Source of the DNA: Pelagadaptatus aseana
GTDB lineage: Bacteria > Pseudomonadota > Gammaproteobacteria > Pseudomonadales > Cellvibrionaceae
Reading direction: 5' to 3'
Assembly (NCBI GenBank): GCA_040365065.1
Contig: BAABNI010000008.1
Span: 62,001-126,000, forward strand
DNA: 64,000 bases
Made by a program: the position numbers and the translations under genes. Of the stretch, positions 54,301-62,401 are shown one piece after another (position 1 is the first letter of the stretch; each line of letters begins with the position of its first letter). The notes beneath the pieces are model-generated. The model did no database searches, was not told the origin of the DNA, and saw only the letters and a list, made by a program, of their open reading frames with translations.

Positions 54301-57168
54301 GTAGGGGCCGCTGACCACTTCGGTGCCGTTGATATCAATGGAGGTCAGATTGTTGAGCGGAAATACCAGAAAGCTCTCGCCGGTCAGACTTGAACCTTCC
54401 AGCACGGATATATCACCGGTGGCCACACCATTACTGTCGTTGATATCGAAACTTGGGAAGCCGGGGGTGGCAACGGTGACATCGGCAATCGCGGCTCTGG
54501 GGGTGATGGCCGAACCGCCTTCATCACCACTCATGCTGGCCCCTACACTGATGGTGTAGTCGTCGTTTACCAGAGTTTGATTGAAGTCAGGTGCCACCTG
54601 CACCAGATAGCTGATCTCTACCCGTTGTCCCAGTTGCAGTCCCTGGTTGCCGCCGGTTCCCGGGTCGGTATCAATCAGGTTGTAACCGGCGCCGTCGAGA
54701 GGAAAGTTACCGGTGCCGCCATCCAGGTTGGCGTCGTTATAGAGCACGGCGCCATTGGCGTCGTAGACGGTCAGAGTGGCACTGCCGGGAATATAGGTGG
54801 CAACTGCCGGATCCGGCAGGGTGTCCGTAAAATTCAGGTTGGTGAGTTCGCTGTTGAGGGTGTTGCTGCCAATCAGGGTAAATTGGATTTGCTCACCGGG
54901 ATCAATGTCGTTATCGCCGTCGCCGATGAATTCCTCCCAGGTTTTATGCAACCTGAAATCCGGATTTGGCAGGATCGACGAGCCGATATCAAGAGAGTGG
55001 CTGAGGCTTGGGTCGGTGCCATAGGCGGCCGCGATCAGGGTGCCGTCTTCGGTATAAATGCGTAAGCCGGACAGGTCAAAATTCGCCGCGGTGTTATAAA
55101 TCCGATAACTTTCGAGACCGGTCAGATTATAGCGATAGGTGTCGGCATCAATCATGGCCCCCGGAACAGCCACACCATCGGCATCGCGCACGGTAACGTT
55201 GGCACTGTCGATTAGCAGTCTGGTGTCCGATACCGGAGTCACCCAGACCGGGTTTTCGGTGGCGCTGTTGCTAATGTCTCCCGGGGCCCAGGCGATGGTT
55301 AATTCAGAACTCAAATTGTCTTGCGATATCAGTGGGAAGCCCCAATCCACCAGATTGTCTTCCTGAGCGGTCACCGCATAAAAAGTTTCACCGTCGACAC
55401 TGAAAATGTGAGCGCCCGAATCAGGCATCACATGCCGGGTAACGCTGTTGGCGGCCAGATTGACGGTGGTAGTGGTTTGCAGGCCACTGGCATCGAGGCT
55501 GACGACATTGACATCAAAAGCGGTGCCCGATGGGTTATAGAGAAACAGCGCCTGAGGATCCAGCGGGTCGACACTGCCAACCGGGGTGTAGTAGCTGTCT
55601 GACCACTGGTCTACCGGGGCGATATTTAGCCAGTAGTTACCGAGATTGGATGTCTGGCCAGCGATGGCATAGACCGCAATGTTCTGATCGGCACTGACGG
55701 TGGCACCGGCGAGCACGCCGCCATCGACAAAGTAAGTCTCGCCCTCGTTGAGAGTGACACTGAATTCGGGGGTGCCATCACCGTCGGTATCAATGTCGAT
55801 GTTGGTGCCGTCTGTAAAGGCACTGATGTGCAGGGATGTGTATTCAAATACCGGGAAGGGCCCCGGATTCTGGCCCTGAACATCTTCACCAATGGGCAAG
55901 ATAAAATTGGTGCCGGCATTGCTGGTGCTGGTGACTTTTACTGCGCCGGCCAAATCTGTGTCGATGCCGGTATCCCAGCCAACGCGGCTGACATTGACAG
56001 ACTGATTGGTGCCGATTTTATCCCGGGCATCAAAATCATTGGCCACCGGGGTGCCGGGATCGACGTTGTTTTGTAACAGGATCGGTTGACCGGGAACCAG
56101 CAGATCATCGGCGGTGCCGGGCGCAATGCCATTGGTCAGATCCCCACCCCCCCAGATCAGGGTGCTGGCCTGCAGCGGGTTGGTTAAATCCAGTTCATAG
56201 CCATCTTCCCAGTGGTCATAGACCACCACGGTGCCGGTGGCATTGGGTGCTATGGCGATGGTGTTGGCAATGATTCCGGAGGCGGCACCGCCGGCACCAT
56301 TGGCAATGGTGTCGAGAGCGGTCGCCATATCGGCTTCGCTGATGGGGACATAGACGGTCTGTACGATATTGGCCGGGGCAGCGGCTTCGGTATTGAGGGT
56401 ATAACCGTCGATTTCCAGTGTCAGCTGATCCAGCTCCTGAACCGGGTTGATCGAGTTGGTGGTGCCGTACAGCAACAGGCTGGCAAAGTGGTGACCTTCG
56501 TCGCCCTGTGTATCCACACCGTTGTTGAGTATCTGATCGAAATCGTGGCCAATTTCTTCAAGCAATACCGCAGCAATGGCGTCACTGCTGGTACTGTCCA
56601 GCCAATCGCCATTGAGATAGATGGTTGGGCTGCCGTTTGTGCCCGTTGCGCTGTAGGCACCGAGTGCACCGGATAAAGTCTCGTCACTGCGAATATCCAG
56701 CTGAATGCTGTAGTGTTGTTGCAGGTAGGTCTGTTGCAGGGCTTGCAGATTGTTCTGCCACTGCGGGTCATCGCTGTTGCCGGAAAATATCAGTTGAGCC
56801 TGCTGTTCAAAGTCGCTACTGGCGAACCAGTTGTGCAAATGCTGATGCAGTTGTGATTCGGCTTCATCGAGCTTTTGTTGTTGGCTGTTATTACCACTGG
56901 TGTTGCCGCTGATGATCAGCAGGTCGTGTCCGGTGTCGGTAGCCTGTGAGTTGCCTGATGCTCCTGATTGGCTTTCCTGAGGCAGGTTATTTTCCGGTTC
57001 AGGTGATGATTCCGGAGAGGCTTCTGTCGCTGGGGCCGGAACTGGGGCTGAGCCGGTTTCCACAAGGGTCTCAATTGCCGCACCATCAAACATCAGCCGC
57101 GCTTCGAGTTTATACGGAGCAGGGGCCTGGCGTTTCAGCGGGTGCTTGGTGTGACTCTGGTCTGACAT
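51397..57168 (-). CDS. Giant VCBS/cadherin-like surface protein, putative exported cargo
   Basis: 1923 residues, no Sec signal peptide. Near the start is LEARLMFDGAA (21-31), resembling the LEPRxLx N-terminal signature of very large exported proteins. A module at about 130-260 contains EEIGH (204-208) and a later GDEG, seen in many such proteins. A 350-residue region similar in type to IgGFc-binding domains follows, then three VCBS-like units of about 240 residues (about 905-1650; FTYTLEDSDG, FTYTLGDTDG, FTYTLIDGDG), and a C-terminal putative-Ig part (LPEWLEFDPQSGEFTGTPPEDF). No RTX nonapeptides were seen. Surrounded by adaptors and a TolC-like gene; likely an adhesin or matrix protein, substrate unknown. 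Confidence 0.87.
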   Translation of the reverse strand: MSDQSHTKHPLKRQAPAPYKLEARLMFDGAAIETLVETGSAPVPAPATEASPESSPEPENNLPQESQSGASGNSQATDTGHDLLIISGNTSGNNSQQQKLDEAESQLHQHLHNWFASSDFEQQAQLIFSGNSDDPQWQNNLQALQQTYLQQHYSIQLDIRSDETLSGALGAYSATGTNGSPTIYLNGDWLDSTSSDAIAAVLLEEIGHDFDQILNNGVDTQGDEGHHFASLLLYGTTNSINPVQELDQLTLEIDGYTLNTEAAAPANIVQTVYVPISEADMATALDTIANGAGGAASGIIANTIAIAPNATGTVVVYDHWEDGYELDLTNPLQASTLIWGGGDLTNGIAPGTADDLLVPGQPILLQNNVDPGTPVANDFDARDKIGTNQSVNVSRVGWDTGIDTDLAGAVKVTSTSNAGTNFILPIGEDVQGQNPGPFPVFEYTSLHISAFTDGTNIDIDTDGDGTPEFSVTLNEGETYFVDGGVLAGATVSADQNIAVYAIAGQTSNLGNYWLNIAPVDQWSDSYYTPVGSVDPLDPQALFLYNPSGTAFDVNVVSLDASGLQTTTTVNLAANSVTRHVMPDSGAHIFSVDGETFYAVTAQEDNLVDWGFPLISQDNLSSELTIAWAPGDISNSATENPVWVTPVSDTRLLIDSANVTVRDADGVAVPGAMIDADTYRYNLTGLESYRIYNTAANFDLSGLRIYTEDGTLIAAAYGTDPSLSHSLDIGSSILPNPDFRLHKTWEEFIGDGDNDIDPGEQIQFTLIGSNTLNSELTNLNFTDTLPDPAVATYIPGSATLTVYDANGAVLYNDANLDGGTGNFPLDGAGYNLIDTDPGTGGNQGLQLGQRVEISYLVQVAPDFNQTLVNDDYTISVGASMSGDEGGSAITPRAAIADVTVATPGFPSFDINDSNGVATGDISVLEGSSLTGESFLVFPLNNLTSIDINGTEVVSGPYPIVIGSTEGTLTITGYDASSGEVSYNYTPAAAPKDHSGGEIVDSITITITDNTAETASETLDILILDDAPVAVVDNISLTEALTPVSSSGNIMLNDSINTDTPVVVSGIAVGATGAPLIDPLTVGVTVNGSFGDITVASNGTYTYNLDINNNVVKALNGGQSITDVFTYTLEDSDGSTSFNTIQVTINGINDNPTITIPDINGANVGEVDVEEDSNFAGVFLVTPLNNIAALTVNSTDVTTGPYPVAIPTAEGTITITSFDQTTGVVAYNYDPTGNSRNHTAGAVIDNITIRVVDGLAQIANNTMTIQIVDTAPVAVTDANNITEATLPDTITGNVITGVSGPDDLSGDLPNTVVGLAAGNTGVDLSSPATVGVAVPGSYGTLTILPDGSYTYVLDNTLFAVQALNTTQSLVETFTYTLGDTDGSLSSTTLDITIDGTSALPVITINDDNAADSGDISIPENETLSGQFNIQPLLPDLSVLTVGGTDLLPNTYPVAIITTEGTLTITAYDGLTGDFSYDYTPSGLGKDHSAGEVIDSIIIDIADRIGNTANDTLDILITDTIPTAVADQNTVVEDDVSDTVSGNVITDPVTGDLANIDGNLTIAGVTQGDTGTNLIAPGTVNRSINGAFGSLRMAADGSYSYTLDNTNTTVTRLNDGEQLTEVFTYTLIDGDGSAVNTTLSIVIEGITDPPNIFIEDPNPILQDDAADILDAGSDIVLEPLPSSGDVYLSQIHNLDSSIPSINQLIDEQGNSDLIADSRNLIPRPEQLTPQAIQFHEQQAREACQLHWLEKFSDAAAQDLQQVERMLDRALSETDSLDSSAPDSNNYRFESPSALPTQTFATGSEQFSYAIPADAFRHGNPDALISYSASMADGSELPEWLEFDPQSGEFTGTPPEDFIGELMIKVIARDESGQQVETLITLRLEPDSSAGIGSPSFSDQLRQQNLMAWKSDYEQRIDTARTLRMES
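52200..54455 (-). repeat. Three VCBS-like repeat units in the giant gene
   Basis: Units at about 53725-54455, 52970-53724 and 52200-52969. Each has a cadherin-like half (TGPYPVAI...EGTITIT...YNY, DHSAGEVIDSI) and a VCBS half (GSYGTLTILPDGSYTYVLDN, TFTYTLGDTDG). Proteins differ enough that they are not recent copies. Antisense frames over this region are long because of the codon bias and are not genes. Confidence 0.8.
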
Positions 57169-57215
57169 GATCTACCTGCCTGATGCAACGCGTTGCAACT
57201 GAGTAATGGGATGAT

Positions 57216-57980
57216 TCAAGGCGCCGGTGGCGTCAGCAAAATCCGGCCGCTCATGCCGACCATTAACTCTGGAAACTGACCGTCGATGATGGCGATGGCT
57301 TTTACAGATTGGCTGACCGGGTCAATCCGGGCGGCGGTTCTAACCAGTTTAGCCGGATAGGGCTTGTCCAGTTCATCAATGTGTACATCAAAGCCGTAAC
57401 CGGGTTTGACTTTACGCATCCATCTGGAGGGCATAATAAACTCCAGTTCCAGCACCGAATCGTCAAAAATATCCAACAATGACTGCCCGGCCTGTACAAA
57501 CTGTTGTTCCTGAGCATGCCGTTCGCCTGCTCGACCGTTATAGGGCGCTTTGATTTGACACTTTTTCAGGGTGGTATCGAGATAGCTGACATCGGCTTTG
57601 GCTTTCAGTACTTCAATACGACTGTTTTCCAGCTCTACCTGACCAATGGCATTGTGCTCCTGCAGTCGTTTATTACCCGCCAGAGTGTTCTGGGTGCCCG
57701 CCAGATTGGCTTTGGCTTTCTGTTGCTGGGCCTGTTGCAGGTCGCAATCGAGATAAATCAAGGTTTGCCCTGCTTTGAAGGCTTCGCCTTCGGCGACCCG
57801 GATCCGGTTGATCTTGGCATCAAACTCTGCGGCCAGAGTGGTGTGGCGCTGGGCATTGAGATGGGCTCGCAGTTCCATATTGTCGATGGCAAAGTCGCTG
57901 GCATGAGTCGACGTTGTCCAAGTGCCCAGGGCCAAACCTGAGACAAAAAGCGCGCTGATAAAGTACATCCGATTGTTCAT
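57216..57980 (-). CDS. Periplasmic HlyD/RND-type membrane fusion protein
   Basis: 254 residues with a signal peptide (YFISALFVSGLALGTWTTSTHA) and no other membrane helix. The lipoyl half-motifs (KINRIRVAEGEAFKAGQTLIYLDC, APYNGRAGERHAQEQQFVQAGQ) surround a coiled hairpin, and a beta-barrel follows. This is the architecture of short RND-type adaptors, but no RND pump gene is next to it. It lies between the TolC-like gene and the giant gene of the same operon. Confidence 0.87.
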   Translation of the reverse strand: MNNRMYFISALFVSGLALGTWTTSTHASDFAIDNMELRAHLNAQRHTTLAAEFDAKINRIRVAEGEAFKAGQTLIYLDCDLQQAQQQKAKANLAGTQNTLAGNKRLQEHNAIGQVELENSRIEVLKAKADVSYLDTTLKKCQIKAPYNGRAGERHAQEQQFVQAGQSLLDIFDDSVLELEFIMPSRWMRKVKPGYGFDVHIDELDKPYPAKLVRTAARIDPVSQSVKAIAIIDGQFPELMVGMSGRILLTPPAP

Positions 57981-58018
57981 TAGGTCGTTACTGTTACGTC
58001 GTGATTATTGCGTCGTGA

Positions 58019-59842
58019 TTATTGAGTAGTTACTACAGCTACCGGTTTATTCAGTAATTGTTTCAGCCCCATAGCGTACCTCTCGGCGTGGCCATAGAGA
58101 AAGGGACCAAAGCGCACCAGATAGAGCTCCTGTTGCTTTTCGATATTGGGCGCTGAAAGGACCGCCAGAATGTTTTTGTTGTGGCGCAACACGGCCATGG
58201 CCTGATGTTGTGCCAGCTCGGCATTGTCGTAGGCCTTGTAGGCGCCCAGTTGCAGCCAGGTGTCGCGATGGCCCAGCATCGGTTTGCTTTGGGGTTCAGG
58301 TTTCGCGGTGTTTTTACTGGCCAGAGCAATGGCACTCTCGACGTTATCGTCAGGACTGAACAGGGTGTCGCTCTTGAGGCTGATGCGTAGCTGGTCCATC
58401 AGCTGCGGCAACGGAATCTGATCGAGGTTGCCCACTTTTGGCTCCAGTCCGACCGTAGCCTGGATTCGACTTTCGGCTTCGCGCACAGTCGCCAGAGCGT
58501 GGTAGTGACGGACTTCGCTGAGGATGGAGGTGACTTCGCTGGAAATGCGATCGAGATCACTGGCAACGGCGCTCTGTTGTTTGCTGTAGGCCAGTTGTGC
58601 CAATTTGCTGTCGACGTGATGGATATCCCGTGCACGCTGATATTGGCTGAGGGCGTGATGATATTCCTGCAGCGACAGGTGCAGTTGTGTCAGCAAACTC
58701 ATCTGCAGAGCGGCGCGCTTGGTGCTGGCCAGATCGACACCCAATTCCGCCATCTTGTGACGTTTGGGGGCGCTGAGGATATTAATCAGGTTGTAACTGA
58801 CCTGCATACCGGCATCCTGCCAGCTGCTGTTTTTCAGAAAGCTGTCATCGTCTGAGCGAAACCCGTAGCTGAACGACAGGTTGGGCAACATTTTCAGCAG
58901 GGTGCGCTGGGTCTCGATCACGGCAATGCGACTTTCATAGTGCTTGATGCGCAGATCCGGGTTGTTGATCAGTGCCAGCTCTTCCAGTTGGGTAATGGGG
59001 GCAATCAGTTGATGACCACCGGTGGCGGGAATGATCAGGCGAATCGGTGTGCCCGGTTTTTCACCGATCAGGGTGGCGAGCTGGCCTCTGGAAACAACCA
59101 GTTCGCGATTGACATTTTCCAACAGGCGCAGGTTTTCCAGCAGATTGCGCTGGTACTGCAGAGCCTCTTCCGGGCGACGGATGTTGGCGTCGGCAATGGC
59201 GCGTGAGCGCTGCAGTGCCGATTCGCCTTCATCGATGGCGCGGCTCACTCTGGTTTGTAATTCCTGGGCGGCAGCGGCACGCCAGAATGTTGTTTCAACC
59301 TCTTGGATCAGGTTGTGCATGGCGCGGCGGCGCTTTTCCACCGCGATCAGGGTGTGGTCGGCACTCTCTTTGGCGTTGTAATAGCCCAGACCGAAATCGA
59401 GCAGGTTCCAGTAAAACCCGAAATCCGTGATGGAGTGACTTTTGTCGGTCGAGGTAGAGTCACTGCCATCGGCGCTGAATCGGCTGTTTTCTTTGTCCCG
59501 CCAGGCGTAGCCAGCCTCGGCCAGCAGCGCCGGAATCATATCGTACTGGCCCACTTCCAGTTGACCCACTGCGATGGCGTGTTCGTAAATTCTGACCCGG
59601 TGCTCAAGGTTGTATTTGAGGGCGCGGGCAACGGCTTCTTCAAGCGTGATGGCGCCATCAATTTTGGGGGCGCCAAAGTAGGCAAAGTCCTGATCCTGCT
59701 GATTGGTCTTTTCCATCACCTCCCGTTCCAGCGGTTCGGGTTGTATGGCACAGCCGGTCAGAAGGGCAAACAGGGCGAGGGGTAACCAGCGCGTCAGGCT
59801 TATCCGGTTATTTCCCTTATTATTTCGGCAGAATCTAGGCAT
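58019..59842 (-). CDS. TolC/OMF-family outer-membrane lipoprotein with C-terminal SPOR domain
   Basis: 607 residues. Lipoprotein signal with lipobox LLTGC. The TolC-type coiled channel core is seen in two halves (ITLEEAVARALKYNLEHRVRI...; LEELALINNPDLRIKHYESRIAVIETQRTLLKMLPNLSFSYG). The last 80 residues have the SPOR pattern (TWLQLGAYKAYDNAELAQ...LYLVRFGPFLYGHAERYA), a domain that binds denuded peptidoglycan. First gene of the giant-protein operon; it should form the outer-membrane exit. The SPOR tail on a TolC-like protein is unusual. Confidence 0.87.
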   Translation of the reverse strand: MPRFCRNNKGNNRISLTRWLPLALFALLTGCAIQPEPLEREVMEKTNQQDQDFAYFGAPKIDGAITLEEAVARALKYNLEHRVRIYEHAIAVGQLEVGQYDMIPALLAEAGYAWRDKENSRFSADGSDSTSTDKSHSITDFGFYWNLLDFGLGYYNAKESADHTLIAVEKRRRAMHNLIQEVETTFWRAAAAQELQTRVSRAIDEGESALQRSRAIADANIRRPEEALQYQRNLLENLRLLENVNRELVVSRGQLATLIGEKPGTPIRLIIPATGGHQLIAPITQLEELALINNPDLRIKHYESRIAVIETQRTLLKMLPNLSFSYGFRSDDDSFLKNSSWQDAGMQVSYNLINILSAPKRHKMAELGVDLASTKRAALQMSLLTQLHLSLQEYHHALSQYQRARDIHHVDSKLAQLAYSKQQSAVASDLDRISSEVTSILSEVRHYHALATVREAESRIQATVGLEPKVGNLDQIPLPQLMDQLRISLKSDTLFSPDDNVESAIALASKNTAKPEPQSKPMLGHRDTWLQLGAYKAYDNAELAQHQAMAVLRHNKNILAVLSAPNIEKQQELYLVRFGPFLYGHAERYAMGLKQLLNKPVAVVTTQ

Positions 59843-59946
59843 AAACAGCGTCTTGGGTCTGAATTGAGTGAGGCTCTGAAAGAGCTTTGCTTATTGCTGT
59901 TGTTATCGGCTGCAAAGGCCGCTTCTTTAAGTAGCTGTTTTCCGCC

Positions 59947-59975
59947 ATTATAGGACGATTGTTTCAATTAAAATG
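59947..59975 (-). promoter_or_regulatory. Candidate sigma70 promoter of the giant-protein operon
   Basis: On the minus strand a perfect -10 TATAAT (59947-59952) has CATTTT 17 bases upstream (59970-59975). It lies about 105 bases before the TolC-like gene in the 237-base divergent region. The -35 element is weak. Confidence 0.35.
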
Positions 59976-60079
59976 TGCAATGGCTCAAGCCTTGGGCAAA
60001 ACAGGCGATATAGAGATTAAACCGGCAGGTATTTAGGAATCCACGTGTTTGTCAAAAATTACTTCGCGGAGACTTCAGC

Positions 60080-60919
60080 GTGAGTCTGCGTCTGTGTTTA
60101 TTGTTGGGGCTGGTTGCTCCTGTTCTATTGTCCGGTTGTGGCACCGCCAATGATTTGCAGCCCGATCGCTCGGTTGGTTACCAGCTCTGGTATGAGCCGG
60201 ATATGGTGTTGGTGCCCGGTGGCAAATTTCCAATGGGGTCCAACTCAGAATACCCGGATGAGCAACCCGTAAGAATGGTGTCGGTTTCCGATTTCTGGAT
60301 GAGTAAACACGAAATCACCTTTGCCCTGTGGGACGCCTGCGTCAATTCTGGCGGCTGTTCGTTTCGCCCGGATGATTTCGGCATGGGGCGCGGCAGTCGT
60401 CCGGTGGTGGGGGTGAGTTGGCTCGACATCAAACAGGAGTTTTTACCCTGGCTCAACCGCACCAGTAATGACCACTACCGGTTACCCACCGAAGCCGAGT
60501 GGGAGTACGCCGCGCGTGCGGGTGGTATTACCCTTTACAGTTGGGGTAACGACATCAGTTGTTCGCAAGCGCGGTTTGGTTTCAGTCGCTGCCAGAGTGT
60601 CGGCACCAAACCGGTTGGTTCCTATCTTCCCAATGGCTTTGGCCTCTTCGATATGCACGGCAACGTCTGGGAATGGGTTGAGGATTGCTGGTTTAAGACC
60701 TACAAAGACGCCTCTTCCAGTTCCAGAGCCCGGGAATATGAAGGCTGCCGGGAAAGGGCGGTGCGGGGAGGTTCCTGGTTTAGCTTGCCCTTTACCTTGC
60801 GCTCAGCCTTCAGGCTCAATAGCCCGGATAACAATCGCTCCGATGCCATTGGTTTTCGTCTGGTAAAAAGCAAGCCTGTGAAGGGGCTTGTTGAGCGAGT
60901 GGAAAAACAGTTTCGTTGA
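60080..60919 (+). CDS. SUMF1/FGE-fold lipoprotein, probably not a formylglycine enzyme
   Basis: 279 residues; GTG start with GCGGAG nine bases before. Signal with lipobox LLSGC. The FGE-sulfatase fold is clear (VLVPGGKFPMGSNSEYPDEQPVR, HEITFALWDACV, YRLPTEAEWEYAARAGG, GLFDMHGNVWEWVEDCW, RAVRGGSWFS). The two catalytic Cys expected shortly after RGGSW in true FGE are absent (FSLPFTLRSAF), while other Cys may form disulfides. It is divergent from the giant-protein operon. Function unknown; an envelope role linked to that operon is only a guess. Confidence 0.85.
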   Translation: MSLRLCLLLGLVAPVLLSGCGTANDLQPDRSVGYQLWYEPDMVLVPGGKFPMGSNSEYPDEQPVRMVSVSDFWMSKHEITFALWDACVNSGGCSFRPDDFGMGRGSRPVVGVSWLDIKQEFLPWLNRTSNDHYRLPTEAEWEYAARAGGITLYSWGNDISCSQARFGFSRCQSVGTKPVGSYLPNGFGLFDMHGNVWEWVEDCWFKTYKDASSSSRAREYEGCRERAVRGGSWFSLPFTLRSAFRLNSPDNNRSDAIGFRLVKSKPVKGLVERVEKQFR

Positions 60920-60974
60920 GATACCTAATTCCCATTTGGCTCCCATTTGGCGAGAGTAGGGTATCCGGGAAAAC

Positions 60975-61730
60975 TTACTGATAACTGAATTGCTGGCCAC
61001 TTACGCCTTCGCTGTCGCTGCTGATCAGGTAGAGGTACAGCGGCATTAATGCTTCGGGCGCTTTAACATCAACTGGGTTTTCAGCCGGGTAGGCGGTGGC
61101 ACGCATTCGGGTGCGGGTGGCTCCCGGGTTGATGCTGTTGGTACGAATCCGTGTAACCCCCTCCAACTCCTGGGCAAGGGTTTGCATCAGGTTTTCCTGA
61201 GCGGCTTTGGAGGCGGCGTAAGCCCCCCAGAAAGCCCTTCCTTCGTAGCCGACAGTCGAGCCGGTAAAGATAATGCTCGCGCTCTCGGCTTTTTCCATTA
61301 CCGGCAACAGGGCCTTGGTCATCATAAATGGTGCATTGACGTTGACGTGCATCACCGTCTGCCAGGTGTCATTGGAATAATTGCTGACAGGGGTTCTTTC
61401 ACCCAGTAATGCGGCGTTGTGCAACAAACCGTCCAGTTTGCCGAAGGCATCAAAAATGGCCTGTGCCATATCTTCGTAGTCTTTTTCGCAGGCGCCTTCA
61501 AAGTTGATCGGGAAGATCGCAGGCTGGGCGCCACCGTTAGCTTCAATTTCATCGTACACCGCCTCCAGTTTGGCGATGGTCCGACCCATCAAAATAACGG
61601 TGGCGCCGTGGTTGGCAAAGGTCAGAGCGGCTACCTTGCCAATGCCTTCACCGGCACCGGTAATGGCGATAACTTTGTCTTGCAGCAGTTTGTCGGCAGG
61701 TCGGTAATCGTTGGGGAGTGTCTGGGTCAT
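60975..61730 (-). CDS. yciK: YciK-like short-chain dehydrogenase/reductase
   Basis: 251 residues from ATG 61730 (longer start possible at 61757). Rossmann SDR with TGAGEGIGKVAALTFA and the catalytic Tyr/Lys in YAASKAAQENL; NPGATRTRMRA follows. YciK-type oxidoreductases lie behind mupP/gph and ubiG in Pseudomonas and relatives. Substrate not known. Confidence 0.93.
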   Translation of the reverse strand: MTQTLPNDYRPADKLLQDKVIAITGAGEGIGKVAALTFANHGATVILMGRTIAKLEAVYDEIEANGGAQPAIFPINFEGACEKDYEDMAQAIFDAFGKLDGLLHNAALLGERTPVSNYSNDTWQTVMHVNVNAPFMMTKALLPVMEKAESASIIFTGSTVGYEGRAFWGAYAASKAAQENLMQTLAQELEGVTRIRTNSINPGATRTRMRATAYPAENPVDVKAPEALMPLYLYLISSDSEGVSGQQFSYQ

Positions 61731-61740
61731 GGTGTTTTCT

Positions 61741-62397
61741 TTAAAGCAGTTTTTCAATTATCGGTGAGATGTCATCGGCCTGATCAACAATATAGTCGGC
61801 TTGCCATGCGTTGATGTCATCGGCTTCATCAATATAGCCGTAGCGTACCGCGATGGTGGTGCAGTTGGCCCGGTTGCCGCACTGGATGTCGCGGATGTGG
61901 TCGCCCACATAAACGATTTCATCGGTTTGGCAGCCGATGATGCTGGCGCCCAGGGTCATGGATTCCGGGTGCGGTTTGCGCTCGCTGACATGATCGGGGC
62001 AGATGACGCAGTCCGGTTGCAGTTGCAGGGCTCTGACCAGAGGGGTGGTGTACTGTTCGGGTTTGTTGGTTGCGATGCCCCAGGCCAGATTGTTTTCTTT
62101 ACAGAAGCTGAGCAATTGTTCAATCCCGGGAAAGGGTTTGGTGGCCACGGCCAGGTGTTGCTCGTAAAGAGCCAGCAGTCGCAGGCGCAGATCTTCAAAA
62201 CCCGGCTCACCTTCTTTGATGTCAAAGCCCAGCTCCACCAGTGCCCGGGCACCATTGGAAACAGTCTGACGAACCTTGTCGGCGTCTATTGGCCCCAACC
62301 CTTCCTCTTGGCGCAGCTGGTTGAGCACCACTTCAAAATCCGGGGCGGTATCGAGCAGGGTGCCATCGAGATCAAACAGTACAGCTTTAACCGTCAT
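61741..62397 (-). CDS. mupP: HAD phosphatase MupP (N-acetylmuramic acid 6-phosphate phosphatase)
   Basis: 218 residues. HAD motifs FDLDGTLLDT (start), ATNKPE, and VGDHIRDIQCG are intact. Often annotated as phosphoglycolate phosphatase; the neighbours ubiG and yciK are those of Pseudomonas MupP, which recycles cell-wall MurNAc-6-phosphate. That context favours MupP over Gph. Confidence 0.88.
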   Translation of the reverse strand: MTVKAVLFDLDGTLLDTAPDFEVVLNQLRQEEGLGPIDADKVRQTVSNGARALVELGFDIKEGEPGFEDLRLRLLALYEQHLAVATKPFPGIEQLLSFCKENNLAWGIATNKPEQYTTPLVRALQLQPDCVICPDHVSERKPHPESMTLGASIIGCQTDEIVYVGDHIRDIQCGNRANCTTIAVRYGYIDEADDINAWQADYIVDQADDISPIIEKLL

Positions 62398-62401
62398 TCG
62401 A

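Noticed and set aside
52200..54455. Repeats that might be taken for a CRISPR or satellite array
   Set aside because: Unit length is about 700 bases, the copies are diverged, and they encode protein modules.
52300..56700. Many long open frames on the plus strand across the giant gene
   Set aside because: They overlap a well-supported minus-strand protein with clear repeats and adaptors around it; they are rich in Gly, Val and Ser from antisense codon bias and have no ribosome sites or known domains.
60080..60919. Formylglycine-generating enzyme (sulfatase activator)
   Set aside because: The fold is there but the catalytic Cys pair after RGGSW is absent, and no sulfatase gene is nearby.
61741..62397. 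Phosphoglycolate phosphatase (Gph)
   Set aside because: Sequence alone allows it, but the neighbours ubiG and yciK match the Pseudomonas mupP locus better.
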